Shown one piece after another: positions 1 to 9,228 of a stretch of 64,000 nucleotides of DNA. Each line of letters starts with the position of its first letter. Position 1 is the first letter of the stretch. The position numbers and the translations under genes are program-made. Below the pieces are notes generated by a model. It was not told where the DNA came from. It did not search any database and was given only the letters and a program-made list of their open reading frames with translations. Source of the stretch: Rhizobium sp. R711 (GTDB taxonomy: Bacteria > Pseudomonadota > Alphaproteobacteria > Rhizobiales > Rhizobiaceae); assembly GCF_002211365.1 (NCBI RefSeq), contig NZ_LOKZ01000023.1, positions 329,021 through 393,020 on the forward strand, in the 5' to 3' direction.

Positions 1-358
1 CGATGCGCAGCGTCAGACCCATTTCCTCCTCGACAAATCGCTGCGCCGCCGCAAGTGCACCGCGCGCCGAATTTTCCAGTTTCCCAGGCAGTGCGACCAC
101 GGCACCGTCGCCGCCGAACACGAAGGGGTAGTCGCCCTTGTCAACCGCATTCAAGATCGCTGAAATGACGCTGGCGCCAGCCATGTTTACGTCCTTGTAA
201 CGGCCGGTCGCAATCGCCTGCGTCGAGCTGACGATGTCAGCCAGCGCCAGGAACCAGCCATCCGGCAGCGGGTGATAGTTGCTCGTGTCCGTCACCCGCT
301 CGAAATCGGTGAAGACGGGTACATCGGCAAAGAATCTCTCGTTCGATACGTCGGTCAT
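1..358 (-). CDS. DUF3095 family protein, N-terminal part (cut by window edge)
   Basis: The reading frame opens at an ATG whose complement is at 356-358 and runs without a stop off the left edge, giving about 119 residues. The translation includes the stretches GWFLALADIVSSTQ and VFGGDGAVVALPG, which fit DUF3095 proteins, a bacterial family with a nucleotide-cyclase-like fold. The Asp in the 'ALADIVSST' stretch and the GGDGA stretch lie where class III cyclases carry metal-binding residues; whether these proteins make a cyclic nucleotide is not established. It is read away from the methyltransferase gene at 484. The C-terminal part lies outside the window. Confidence 0.75.
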   Translation of the reverse strand, partial: MTDVSNERFFADVPVFTDFERVTDTSNYHPLPDGWFLALADIVSSTQAIATGRYKDVNMAGASVISAILNAVDKGDYPFVFGGDGAVVALPGKLENSARGALAAAQRFVEEEMGLTLRI

Positions 359-483
359 CTCAAAAGACTAGCACAGACGCCTGCTGTGACTGCAACGCCA
401 TTTTGCAACTACGGCAATCGACTTCCTGCAGTTTCATGTGCTAGCACCGCTGTCGAAAAACGATTGAATGGACAAGACCATAG

Positions 484-963
484 ATGAGCCGTCTGGACAG
501 CTTCATCCGCCGTTTGGCGGCCCAGCGCGATATCCTCAATGCGATCGTCGAGCTTGTGAACGGCACCGAAGGCCCGGTGCTGGAATTTGGCCTTGGCAAC
601 GGCCGCACCTACGATCACCTGCGCGAGCTTTTTCCGGAACGTCGCATTATTGCCTTCGACCGCGAGGTTCGCTCGTATTCGTCTTCCACGCCGCCGGCAG
701 AGAATATGGTAACAGGCGATATCCGAACATCCGGCCAGGCTTTCGTCGGTATCGGGGCAGCGCTTGCGCATGCCGATATCGGCACCGGTCATGACGATAT
801 TGACGCTGTCACACTGACATGGCTTCCGCAACTGATGGCCGGCGTCCTTGTTAAGGACGGAATTGCGGTCAGCGGTCTGCCGCTGGACCGTCCGGAGCTT
901 GCCCCGTTGGCGCTTCCTGCAGGTGTGAAGGAAGGCCGCTATTATCTCTATCGACGGAGATAA
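484..963 (+). CDS. Small class I SAM-dependent methyltransferase
   Basis: This 159-residue protein has a SAM-binding motif I at about residues 33-41 (LEFGLGNGRT) and an acidic residue after the second strand (AFDREV, about residue 55), as in Rossmann-fold methyltransferases. It is short for the class, so it is close to a bare catalytic core. The substrate cannot be read from the sequence. The stop codon directly abuts the stop of the convergent FkbM-type gene. The glycan genes nearby make a role in surface modification possible but unproven. Confidence 0.7.
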   Translation: MSRLDSFIRRLAAQRDILNAIVELVNGTEGPVLEFGLGNGRTYDHLRELFPERRIIAFDREVRSYSSSTPPAENMVTGDIRTSGQAFVGIGAALAHADIGTGHDDIDAVTLTWLPQLMAGVLVKDGIAVSGLPLDRPELAPLALPAGVKEGRYYLYRRR

Positions 964-1842
964 TCAGGGAAGAAACAGCACGTCGTACTGTTGAATGCTG
1001 CCGGGCAGGTCGACGACCTTCATTTCCTGTTCGTCCCCCTCGAAAAAGACCAGACAATTCTCATAGAAACTGGCAAGGGTCTCGATGAATTCACGCGTCG
1101 GCTCCGGGCCGTAGAAGAGGGGCGTGAACTCCATGTAAAGTGGGACGCGGCGCGACAGGAGCGGCAGCATCGAGCGACAGGCGACCGGCTCATAGCCTTC
1201 GATGTCCATCCAGACGAGGCCTATAGCGGCAGGATCGATAGAAAGCTCGTCGAGGACCTGCGTCACCGGCTTGACCGGGACGCTTGTCTTCTCATCGCTG
1301 GCGCTCTTTCGATAGACGCTGCTTTTTCCATGATTGTTGGCGTTCATGAAGAAGTCGATCTCGCCGGCGGTTGCTCCAGCGGCACAATTGACCAGCGTCA
1401 CCATTCCATCGAGCTTGTTTTGGCGGATATTTTTCCGCAGCAGCGGGAAGTTGCGCGGATCGGGTTCGATGCTGACGATGCGGGCATAGGCGCCGCTCAG
1501 CGCGAAGTAGACGGTCTGCGTTCCGATATTGCCACCAATCTCGAGAAGATAACCGTGCTTGCGCATGAGGCCGCGCTCACGCAGCACCGTGATCAGCCGG
1601 TCGACATGCTCCCGCTCGAAGTGCCCCTTTCGAAAGATCTTGCGGCCGATGTAGTCGGACGGCGAAAAGGTCATCAGATGATCGCCCGCATCGACGGTCA
1701 TCGATACGACCCGTGGCCCGATGTTCTCGATCAGCAGACGCCTGCCGGTGCGGGTATTGAAGAACCTGCTTGCGACAGCATTGCAAGCCTTACGCAGGCG
1801 CTTGTGCCAGAATTTGGCCTTGAGCCAGCCGCGGCTCCTCAT
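964..1842 (-). CDS. FkbM family methyltransferase
   Basis: The 292-residue protein contains the SAM-binding stretch YLLEIGGNIGTQTVYFA and the later VWMDIEGYE motif, both typical of FkbM-family O-methyltransferases. In rhizobia such enzymes often decorate polysaccharides or nodulation-related glycans. Its start codon overlaps the stop of the upstream cyclase gene by four bases (ATGA), so the two are probably co-transcribed and translationally coupled. No signal peptide or membrane segment is seen, which suggests a cytoplasmic enzyme. The methyl acceptor is unknown. Confidence 0.85.
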   Translation of the reverse strand: MRSRGWLKAKFWHKRLRKACNAVASRFFNTRTGRRLLIENIGPRVVSMTVDAGDHLMTFSPSDYIGRKIFRKGHFEREHVDRLITVLRERGLMRKHGYLLEIGGNIGTQTVYFALSGAYARIVSIEPDPRNFPLLRKNIRQNKLDGMVTLVNCAAGATAGEIDFFMNANNHGKSSVYRKSASDEKTSVPVKPVTQVLDELSIDPAAIGLVWMDIEGYEPVACRSMLPLLSRRVPLYMEFTPLFYGPEPTREFIETLASFYENCLVFFEGDEQEMKVVDLPGSIQQYDVLFLP

Positions 1843-3560
1843 GCATCATTTCCTTCGACCAGTGCGCCGGCTTTTTCACTCGGAATGACATAGACTTTCA
1901 AGGGCAAAGCACGACCGCGCACGCTGATTTCGCGACTTTCCACACCGGCCATATCAGCGCCTGAAAGGCTCGCGACCGTTTCGGAAATGACGATGGCTGC
2001 ATCGAATTCCTTTGCAGCTGTCTCCAATCGGCTTGCAACGTTGACCGTGTCTCCGATTGCGGTCACGCTGCGCACCCGACCATAGCCGAGCGTTCCGACG
2101 ACCGCGGGGCCTGTGTGAATGCCAATGGCAATGTGAAGCGGCATGGAGAGTTCGTCCGAAAGTTCTGCTCCAAGCTTCTTTATGTCACGAACGATGGTTG
2201 CAGCGGCGGCAAGCGCCTGGCGACAGGCCTCTTCCTGGGAACTGCCAATGCCAAAAAGCGCCATGGCGCCATCGCCGATGAACTTGTCTATCCGCCCGCC
2301 AGCTTTCTCGACGGCATTGCCGACCAAGGCAAAATAGCGGTTGAGCAGAAATACGATGTCGAAGGGGAGTCGCGTTTCCGTCAATGAGGTGAAATGACGG
2401 ATATCGCAGAACAGGACGGTGATCTCGCGTTCACGTCCCGGGCTCGTCTCCTGGGTGTTGGGCGGCGATGTCGTCTCCGGTGCTGCAACGAGCAGCGGTG
2501 CAACAGTCACGTCATGCGTCGGTCGCAGCTGACAGGCAAGGCGCACGTCGGACGCGGCCTTGATCCTTTTGAGCGTCGATTGCTCCAGCTTGTCGGGCGG
2601 CGGCAGATCGTCATTGCGAGAGAGAATCTGGACGCGGCAAGTCGAACATTGCCCCTTGCCGCCACAGACGGAATAGTGCGGCAAACCGCCAAGCCTGCTT
2701 GCCTCCAGAACCGTGAAGCCGCGCGGCACGCTGATCGCCTCGCCGCCTGGGTATCGCACGGTAATTTGATTGACCCGCTCCCTCCACCGTCGCCAGGTGC
2801 GTGCACCGACGACGATCAGCAGCGCGCCGGAAAACGACCCGTAAAGGCCGGCCCGGATCATCGCGATCTGCCGCTGTGCTTGCGGGTCGGAATAATAGCG
2901 GATGTTGAGATTTTCCTGATAGCGCTGCGTATCGACCATGCCCTCGTAGGCAGGTTCGGCAATCGTGCGACCCATTTCGATAAAGCCGAGCAAGCCAAGC
3001 ACCGGCAGGAGGATCGCAACGGCGAGCAGCATTGCGGCGACACTGTCGTACCAGGGCCGGTAACGCAGCCAGAAGTGCAGGCCGATGCAGCCGTGGATCC
3101 AGACGGCAATGAGCGCAATGACCTGACGCCACCCGTTACCAGGCGAGGTGATCCAGAGCAGGCGAACGATCGTCTCGTAGTCGTCCCGATGCTGAAACAG
3201 CGTATGGGCAATGCGTGTGCCGACGACATGGTCGATCAGCAAAAGCGGAATGGAAAGCCCGAGCACGATCTGGGCCATCTCGGCGGCCGGCATGACCAGG
3301 CTCCGGCGCCTGTATACAGAGCGCAAAACCAGCATGATATGGACAAGGACAGCCCCGTAAAACACCAGCGTTCCGACAGGGTTGCGCCAGATCGCCAGGA
3401 AGATCCTTCGTCCGTCGTCGGCTGCCGAGACCGAAATCAGGCCGAGCGCATGGTTGGACAGATGCAGCAGGACAAACAGAAACATGACGAGGCCGGAACC
3501 AAGTCTGGCTCTTCTGATCGAGCGCTCTGAAAAAATACTGGTGGCAGCGACCGTCGCCAT
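1839..3560 (-). CDS. Membrane adenylate cyclase with diheme-b-like anchor and 2Fe-2S ferredoxin domain (CyaC type)
   Basis: This 573-residue protein has three parts. Residues about 20-260 form a hydrophobic anchor with histidines at 33, 37, 74, 111, 119, 156 and 162, suited to heme b ligation as in succinate:quinone reductase anchors. Residues about 265-350 form an adrenodoxin-type ferredoxin with Cys299, Cys305, Cys308 and Cys343. Residues about 378-560 form a class III cyclase with metal-binding Asp386 and Asp430. The layout matches Sinorhizobium meliloti CyaC, described as a redox-regulated adenylate cyclase with a quinone-responsive diheme anchor. By inference it converts quinone-pool or iron-sulfur redox state into cAMP. 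The FkbM gene follows with a four-base overlap. Confidence 0.88.
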   Translation of the reverse strand: MATVAATSIFSERSIRRARLGSGLVMFLFVLLHLSNHALGLISVSAADDGRRIFLAIWRNPVGTLVFYGAVLVHIMLVLRSVYRRRSLVMPAAEMAQIVLGLSIPLLLIDHVVGTRIAHTLFQHRDDYETIVRLLWITSPGNGWRQVIALIAVWIHGCIGLHFWLRYRPWYDSVAAMLLAVAILLPVLGLLGFIEMGRTIAEPAYEGMVDTQRYQENLNIRYYSDPQAQRQIAMIRAGLYGSFSGALLIVVGARTWRRWRERVNQITVRYPGGEAISVPRGFTVLEASRLGGLPHYSVCGGKGQCSTCRVQILSRNDDLPPPDKLEQSTLKRIKAASDVRLACQLRPTHDVTVAPLLVAAPETTSPPNTQETSPGREREITVLFCDIRHFTSLTETRLPFDIVFLLNRYFALVGNAVEKAGGRIDKFIGDGAMALFGIGSSQEEACRQALAAAATIVRDIKKLGAELSDELSMPLHIAIGIHTGPAVVGTLGYGRVRSVTAIGDTVNVASRLETAAKEFDAAIVISETVASLSGADMAGVESREISVRGRALPLKVYVIPSEKAGALVEGNDA

Positions 3561-3747
3561 TCATTCCCGTTCTTGAATACCAGATGACAAATACAATAGA
3601 GAGGACGGAATTGAGATGGAATTGCCGCCACTCCGATTGCGATCGCCCTTCACATGCTTATCAGCAGAACTTAAGGAAGCCGATAGCGGAATTTCTAGTG
3701 GCAAGCACAGATATCGATTGAACAGTGTGTCGGCGGGGGTGCTGTAA

Positions 3748-4836
3748 ATGCGGGTTGCGTTCTACGCACCGTTGAAATCACCAAACCACCCGGTGCCATC
3801 GGGCGACCGGCTGATGGCACGTCTGCTGATGCGAGCTCTCGAGCTTGCCGGACATTCGGTCGAAATAGTGTCGGAGTTTCGCAGCTTTGCAGCGACCCCG
3901 CAAGAGGCGACCGCCCGGCGCTCTGCCGGCGAAGCAGTGCTGACGCGCCTGCGGCAAAACTGGACAAGCAAGCCGCACCCTGATCTCTGGTTCTGCTATC
4001 ATCCCTACTATAAATCGCCTGACATTTTCGGCCCGGTCCTCTGCCGGGAATTTTCCATTCCATACGTCACAGCCGAGGCATCCTATTCCGAGAAGAGAGA
4101 TGCGACGGAATGGGGTCAACAACAAAGACTGGTCATCGATGGCGTTCGCCAGGCAGCCGTCAACATCGTTTTCACCGCGCGTGATCGGGCGGGGCTTGCC
4201 CAAGCAATACCGACAGGTTCATTCGCAGCCTTGAAGCCCTTCATCGACACAACACTTTTCGAGACCGCGCCGCCTGAAGCGAAGCCGCAGCGCCTGATCA
4301 CCGTCGCGATGATGCGCGCCGGCGACAAGATGCAGAGCTACACGATGCTTGCAGAGGCACTCCGCCTCATTGCCGATCGTCGCTGGACCCTCGCGATCGC
4401 CGGGGATGGACCAATGCGGATCGACGTAGAGCGGCTGTTTGGCTCCTTTGAACCGGGGCATATCGAATGGCTCGGAGAGCTCGGCGCTGGCGAAATCGCC
4501 CATGAGCTCGGCCGCTCGGGCATTTATGTGTGGCCGGGCTGTGGGGAGGCCTACGGGCTTGCCTATCTGGAGGCACAGGCGGCGGGATTGCCGGTCATCG
4601 CCCTGAAGACTGCGGGCGTTCCCGAAGTCGTTACCGACGGGATAACCGGCTACCTGACAGCGCCTGGCGATATAGCGGCGTTTGCGGCGGCAGTCGCGGC
4701 TCTGCTTGACGATCCCTTGGAGCGATCGGCGATGGGCGCAACCGCGCGTCACTTCGTGCTGGAAGAGCGCTCGCTCAAGGTCGCAGCCAAAGCGCTCGAC
4801 GACATCTTGCAAACCTATGTGAGACGAAAAGAATGA
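3748..4836 (+). CDS. Glycosyltransferase family 4 protein
   Basis: The 362-residue protein has a GT-B fold layout. An N-terminal acceptor domain begins MRVAFYAPLKSPNHPVPSGD, with the loop that follows the first strand in GT4 enzymes. The C-terminal nucleotide-sugar domain includes LAIAGDGPM and the acidic donor-site motif GEAYGLAYLEAQAAGLPV (the EX7E region). It probably transfers a sugar from an NDP donor to a surface glycan at the cytoplasmic face. The stop overlaps the start of the deacetylase-like gene by four bases, so the two form an operon. The sugar and acceptor are not identifiable. Confidence 0.85.
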   Translation: MRVAFYAPLKSPNHPVPSGDRLMARLLMRALELAGHSVEIVSEFRSFAATPQEATARRSAGEAVLTRLRQNWTSKPHPDLWFCYHPYYKSPDIFGPVLCREFSIPYVTAEASYSEKRDATEWGQQQRLVIDGVRQAAVNIVFTARDRAGLAQAIPTGSFAALKPFIDTTLFETAPPEAKPQRLITVAMMRAGDKMQSYTMLAEALRLIADRRWTLAIAGDGPMRIDVERLFGSFEPGHIEWLGELGAGEIAHELGRSGIYVWPGCGEAYGLAYLEAQAAGLPVIALKTAGVPEVVTDGITGYLTAPGDIAAFAAAVAALLDDPLERSAMGATARHFVLEERSLKVAAKALDDILQTYVRRKE

Positions 4837-5582
4837 CTTACGAGGAAACCTGGCTACCGTTGCGGCGGGAACTCGCCCGCTGGCAGTCGGCGGGTCGACG
4901 CGCCCGGTTCTGGTTGCGCGACGACGACGCAATCGAGCCGACCGTGGCACTGGAGAGCCTGCTTACGATCACCCGTCAGGCTTGCGTTCCGGTGACGATT
5001 GCGGTCATTCCGGCATCGACTGGCCAAGCATTGGCGACGCGCCTCCTGCGCGAAGATCACGTTCTTGTTGCGGTCCACGGGTGGTCGCACGCAAACCATG
5101 CCAGCCCGGAGGAGAAAAAGCAGGAGCTTGGTCGCCACCGGCCGGCGGCAGTCGTGCTTGAGGAATTAGGCACCGGCTTCGACACACTTCAACGCCTTTA
5201 TGGCCAAAGGCTCGTCCCGATGCTGGTGCCGCCCTGGAACAGGATCAGCGAGGAACTGGTTGCGCAGCTTGGCGGGCGGGATTTCAATGCACTGTCCGTA
5301 TTCGGCAGAGCCAGAGCCGGCAGTCCGATCCGCCTGCTGAATACGCATGTCGATATTGTCAATACCCGCCGACAGCGCGGGAACCGTCTACATTCGGATC
5401 TGGTCGCGGAAATGGTAGCGCAATTGAGCGCCCGCTTTGCTGATGACGAGGAACCGATCGGCATACTGACCCACCATCTGGTGCATGATGCGTCTGAATG
5501 GGAATTCCTCACCCAGCTTTTCAAGGAGACTGCTCATCATGCCGGTGCCACCTGGACGTCGGCGCGCGATCTATTGAGCTAG
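4833..5582 (+). CDS. Polysaccharide deacetylase family protein
   Basis: The 249-residue protein resembles the compact NodB-like domain of bacterial polysaccharide deacetylases. ARFWLRDDDA carries the putative catalytic and metal Asp pair, VAVHGWSHANH carries the His ligands, and LVPPWNR is the substrate-groove strand. ILTHHLVHD near the end supplies the final conserved His. No signal peptide is seen, so it may act in the cytoplasm on a lipid-linked or nucleotide-linked intermediate. It is coupled to the upstream glycosyltransferase, which suggests both act on the same glycan. It ends four bases into the convergent MBL-fold gene. Confidence 0.8.
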   Translation: MTYEETWLPLRRELARWQSAGRRARFWLRDDDAIEPTVALESLLTITRQACVPVTIAVIPASTGQALATRLLREDHVLVAVHGWSHANHASPEEKKQELGRHRPAAVVLEELGTGFDTLQRLYGQRLVPMLVPPWNRISEELVAQLGGRDFNALSVFGRARAGSPIRLLNTHVDIVNTRRQRGNRLHSDLVAEMVAQLSARFADDEEPIGILTHHLVHDASEWEFLTQLFKETAHHAGATWTSARDLLS

Positions 5583-6409
5583 ATTTCCAGGACCTGATTG
5601 TCCCTGGCGGCAAACGCTCCTGGGAATATCGCCCGGGCCTCCCGTTCCATCTGCTGCAGCTGTGTGTCTGTTCGCGACGGCGCATGGTGGAACATGGCAA
5701 ACTGCTTGGTGCCGGCAATTTTCGCGAGTTCGACGCCATGCTGCCAAGTGGAGTGGCCGAAGCCCTTGAAACGCTGCATCTCGTCTTCGTTGTAGGTGCA
5801 GTCGTAGACGGCGAGATCAACGTCCTTCATCATTTCAAGCGCAACCGGATCATAGACGCCAGGGGTATGTTCTATATCGTAGATCAGCGCCACGGAACGT
5901 CCCTTCCATTCAACGCGGTAGCCGATCGCCCCGCCTGGATGGTTGAGCATGAAGGTCTTGATCTTGATCCCGGGGCGCGGCTCCAGCGTCTGGCCGGCAT
6001 GAAAGTCGCGGAAACTCATCGTCGCCTGACAGATGTCGGTTTTGACGGGGAACCATGGCGGGCTGATGAACTGCTCGATCATCTCGCGCGTGCTCATCTT
6101 GCCCTCGAGATGACCGGACCAGATCGTCAGGTCGATGGTGGGATAATAGATTGCCTTGAAGAAGGGCAGGCCGATGATGTGGTCGTAGTGACAGTGGCTG
6201 AAGAAGAGATCGACGTCCCTGACGTCCTCGTTGAGCATGGCGAGGCCTGCTTCGCGTACGCCAGATCCGGCGTCGAAGACCATCCGGTGTTCACCGCAGC
6301 GGATTTCGATGCACGAGGTGTTGCCGCCATAGCGATCGAATTCGGGGCCCGAGACCGGGATGCTGCCGCGAACGCCCCAAAACTTTACCTGAAACAGATC
6401 TTTACTCAT
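5579..6409 (-). CDS. MBL-fold metallo-hydrolase
   Basis: The 276-residue protein opens with KFWGVRGSIPVSGP, the signature of a phosphodiesterase-like branch of metallo-beta-lactamase-fold proteins. It contains the zinc motif SHCHYDHIIG (HxHxDH) and later histidines in MLNHPGG and GFGHST. Related proteins include cAMP phosphodiesterase-like and RNase Z-like enzymes, so a phosphodiesterase role is plausible beside several cyclase genes, but this is only inference. It is monocistronic, with about 350 bases upstream before the liv cluster. Confidence 0.8.
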   Translation of the reverse strand: MSKDLFQVKFWGVRGSIPVSGPEFDRYGGNTSCIEIRCGEHRMVFDAGSGVREAGLAMLNEDVRDVDLFFSHCHYDHIIGLPFFKAIYYPTIDLTIWSGHLEGKMSTREMIEQFISPPWFPVKTDICQATMSFRDFHAGQTLEPRPGIKIKTFMLNHPGGAIGYRVEWKGRSVALIYDIEHTPGVYDPVALEMMKDVDLAVYDCTYNEDEMQRFKGFGHSTWQHGVELAKIAGTKQFAMFHHAPSRTDTQLQQMEREARAIFPGAFAARDNQVLEI

Positions 6410-6758
6410 CTCGTCTTCAAAATGGCCGACCCAACAACGCTATCGCAATCATATGATGATTAGCAAGCGAAGCGTGGATTTCCATGGGCGACCCCCGTAT
6501 CGTTGGTATCGTTTCTACCGGCTATCAGTTCAATCGGTAGATTTTCCTAAGCAATCGATTTTTGCTTCGGAAAGCAACTGCCTATGGTTTGTTTTCGGTA
6601 AACGGACCAGGACGCTCGGACAGGAGAGTACAGACACGTTCCGCATTTTCTGTCTATTAGATGGTTGCTCGGCCCTTCAAATACAATTGTCGCCTCCTTC
6701 GCCAATAGTATGAGGATGCTTGGGTTGTACCGGCGATGCAACGATCGCATTGCCCGGG
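6410..6758. other. Intergenic region between MBL-fold gene and livF
   Basis: This stretch of about 350 bases has no convincing gene; open frames are short and lack family features. It must hold the promoter of the MBL-fold gene and the 3' end of the liv operon, both read leftward. It is more AT-rich than its flanks. No clear hairpin with a T-run and no recognisable operator were found by eye. Confidence 0.5.
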
Positions 6759-7475
6759 CTAGTGAAGTCCGCCGACGCCGAGCAGACGCTCTACCGCGTC
6801 GTGATCGTCCGACAACGCCTTTGGCGTACCCGCCCATGCAAGACGCCCGCGCTCGAGAACGATGACGTGATCGGCAAACCCCAGAGCGCTCTGGATGCGT
6901 TGCTCGACGAGGAGAATGGTCATGTCGCCGGTCCTTGCAAGTTTGGCAAAGGCGGCCATCAGTTCCTCGCAGATAACAGGCGCCAATCCTTCGAGGGGTT
7001 CGTCAAGGAGAAGCACCGACGGGCGACCAAGGATCGAGCGCGCGGTCGACAGCATCTGTTGTTCGCCGCCAGAGAGCTGGTTGCCGAGATTGCGGCGTCG
7101 CTCCTTCAGCCGCGGAAACATCCCGTAGGCTTCCTCGAGCGCGCTCCTTGGCCGATCCTTCAGTCCGACGAAAAGGTTCTCCTCCACGGTCAATGTCGGA
7201 AAGACCCATCGCGCCTGCGGCACATAACCCAATCCCTTGCGCGCGCGCGCTGCACTCGGCATTGGCGTTACATCGGCGGCACCGATGCGTATCGTGCCAC
7301 CGTAGCGCTTGGTCTGTCCGGCGAGCGTCGCAAAAAGTGTAGTCTTGCCCATGCCGTTGCGACCGAGAACGGCGAGGCGCTGGCCGGCGGGAACGGAGAA
7401 GGAAACGCCTTCGAGAACGCGTGTCGGTCCGTAGCCGGCCGACAGGTTTTCGACCTCAAGCGACGTGGCTGGCAT
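6759..7475 (-). CDS. Liv-type ABC transporter ATP-binding protein (LivF-like)
   Basis: ATPase of a branched-chain amino acid type (HAAT) uptake system. It has Walker A GRNGMGKTT, the signature LSGGEQQM and Walker B SVLLLDEP. A longer frame opens at 7598, but family length and a GGGAG ribosome-binding site eight bases before the ATG at 7475 support the start given here; an ATG at 7481 is the near alternative. It overlaps the end of livG by about 20 bases. Given its place beside the pca genes, the system probably imports an aromatic acid rather than leucine. Confidence 0.88.
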   Translation of the reverse strand: MPATSLEVENLSAGYGPTRVLEGVSFSVPAGQRLAVLGRNGMGKTTLFATLAGQTKRYGGTIRIGAADVTPMPSAARARKGLGYVPQARWVFPTLTVEENLFVGLKDRPRSALEEAYGMFPRLKERRRNLGNQLSGGEQQMLSTARSILGRPSVLLLDEPLEGLAPVICEELMAAFAKLARTGDMTILLVEQRIQSALGFADHVIVLERGRLAWAGTPKALSDDHDAVERLLGVGGLH

Positions 7476-8220
7476 TGGCATAGCTCCCGAGATAGGCCTC
7501 GCGAACGCGGGCATCCTTGGTGACGTCGGCGGGCGATCCATCGAAGATGATCGCACCCGCAGCGAGAACGACGACGCGCTTGGCAAAACGGAACACAAGA
7601 TCCATATCGTGCTCGATCATCAGGACAGCGAGATCGGCGGGCAGGTCGGCAAGCGCCTGCTCGATGCGGCCGGTATCGCTTTGGGGAACACCGGCGGCTG
7701 GCTCATCGAGCAGGAGCACCTTCGGCCGCAGCGCCATGGCAACGGCGATCTCCAGGAGGCGCTGCTGGCCGTAGGCAATCTCGTTCACCCTGCGATGCAT
7801 GAGGTGGGCTATCCCCAGCGTAGCCAGCAGATCGCTGACCTCATCCATGATGGCGGTCATCGCAAGAAAATTTCCGAACATGCGACCCGTGCGTCCCTGA
7901 CGCTGGAGGATGGCAAGGGCCACATGCTCGGCCGGCGTCATCTCGAGGAAGAGCCGGGTAACCTGGAAAGACCGAACCAGGCCGCGCTTGACGCGGCCGT
8001 TGGCCCCAACCTTTGTGACAGTCTCGCCCGCAAGCCGGACATCGCCGAAATCGGGCTGCAAGTTGCCGGTCACCAGATTGACGAATGTCGTCTTGCCAGC
8101 TCCGTTCGGTCCGATCAGCGCCACGCGGTCGCCTGGCGCCATCGACAGTGAGACGTCATTTGTAACGGCAAGGCCGCCGAAGGATTTCCTCAGGTTGATG
8201 ACTTCGAAGACCGCGCTCAA
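7456..8220 (-). CDS. Liv-type ABC transporter ATP-binding protein (LivG-like)
   Basis: The 254-residue second ATPase of the same importer has Walker A GPNGAGKTTF, Walker B VLLLDEPAAG and the longer C-terminal part of LivG proteins (IEHDMDLVFRFAKRVVVL). Its start overlaps the stop of livM by four bases. It would pair with the LivF-like protein as a heterodimer on the cytoplasmic side of the LivHM permease. In this copy the signature region reads NEIAYGQQRLLEIA, the usual LivG variant of LSGGQ. Confidence 0.9.
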   Translation of the reverse strand: MSAVFEVINLRKSFGGLAVTNDVSLSMAPGDRVALIGPNGAGKTTFVNLVTGNLQPDFGDVRLAGETVTKVGANGRVKRGLVRSFQVTRLFLEMTPAEHVALAILQRQGRTGRMFGNFLAMTAIMDEVSDLLATLGIAHLMHRRVNEIAYGQQRLLEIAVAMALRPKVLLLDEPAAGVPQSDTGRIEQALADLPADLAVLMIEHDMDLVFRFAKRVVVLAAGAIIFDGSPADVTKDARVREAYLGSYANASHVA

Positions 8221-9227
8221 TGTCCCGCCTCCTTCTTGCGGTTCAGGAGGGCGGCAGCGGAGCCATAGAGCCCCTTCGGCGCAAACAGGACGACGCCGAT
8301 CAGCAGCGCGCCGACCATGGTCAGCCAGTGGAACGGGTTTGCCGCCGAGACATAATCCTCAAACAGCATGAAGATGACGGTGCCGGAGAGCGCGCCAAAC
8401 AGCGAGCCTGTACCACCAAGGACGAGCATGACCAGCGATTCGGCTGACAGCGTGAACGATAGACTGTCGAGGCCGACCACTTGTGTGGTGATGGCGTTAA
8501 GCGCCCCACCGATGCCGGCAACAGCACCCGAGATCACGTACATCTTCATCAGCGCTGCCTTTGGCGAGGCACCCATCGCGCGGATACGCACCGGATCCTC
8601 CTTGATGCCGCGACACAGCATGCCGAAGGGCGAGCGAACCATGAGGCGCAGGACGACGAAGACGATCAGCAACAGGATAATCGCGAAGACGTAGGCGGTA
8701 TGACCATAGAGATCAAATTCGAAGTAGCCGAAGATCGGATCAGCCGAGATGCCCGAGAGGCCATCGCTGCCGCCGGTCCAGCTGGATGCCTTGTTGGCGA
8801 ACTCGTGGAAGAGATTGATGAGCGCGATCGACAGGACGAGCTGCGGCAGTCCATGGCTACGCAGGATAACGGCGCCACCGACCAATCCGGCTGCAGCCCC
8901 GCCGACGATGCCTGCAAGCGTCATCAGCAGCGGATCGTTGATGCCATAATGAGCCGAGATGATGCCGGCCGCATAAGCACCCGAGCCGAACAGCGCCGCA
9001 TGGCCAAGTGTTGCAATACCGCAATAGCCGGTGACGAGATCGAGCGATAGCACAAGCATGGCGACCGCAACGATGCGCGTGAGCAGCGCCAGATTGTCCG
9101 GAAACAACAGGTAGCCGATTATGGCAAAAACGAGTATGACGGCCACGCCTGCCACATCGCGCCCCATTGAGCGGCGCGGGCGGGCTAAGGTGGACATTGC
9201 TGCTTCCGTATTCATGACGACAGCCAT
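8217..9227 (-). CDS. Liv-type ABC transporter permease (LivM-like)
   Basis: A hydrophobic permease of about 336 residues with many membrane segments and the family stretch GYCGIATLGHAALFGSGAY. A longer frame opens at 9278 inside livH. The ATG at 9227 lies one base past the livH stop and gives a normal N-terminus, so it is preferred; an ATG at 9212 is possible. It forms the inner-membrane channel with LivH and is coupled to livG at its 3' end. Confidence 0.87.
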   Translation of the reverse strand: MAVVMNTEAAMSTLARPRRSMGRDVAGVAVILVFAIIGYLLFPDNLALLTRIVAVAMLVLSLDLVTGYCGIATLGHAALFGSGAYAAGIISAHYGINDPLLMTLAGIVGGAAAGLVGGAVILRSHGLPQLVLSIALINLFHEFANKASSWTGGSDGLSGISADPIFGYFEFDLYGHTAYVFAIILLLIVFVVLRLMVRSPFGMLCRGIKEDPVRIRAMGASPKAALMKMYVISGAVAGIGGALNAITTQVVGLDSLSFTLSAESLVMLVLGGTGSLFGALSGTVIFMLFEDYVSAANPFHWLTMVGALLIGVVLFAPKGLYGSAAALLNRKKEAGH

Positions 9228-9228
9228 T

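Noticed and set aside
991..1893. Long plus-strand open frame (about 300 codons) opposite the FkbM gene
   Set aside because: It is the shadow of the FkbM and cyclase genes; its translation has no family features, while the opposite strand gives clear motifs and an ATGA coupling.
2394..3530. Plus-strand open frame of 378 codons opposite the ferredoxin cyclase
   Set aside because: Antisense shadow in GC-rich sequence; the composition is dominated by Arg, Asp and Gln with no domain, whereas the minus strand has membrane, ferredoxin and cyclase domains.
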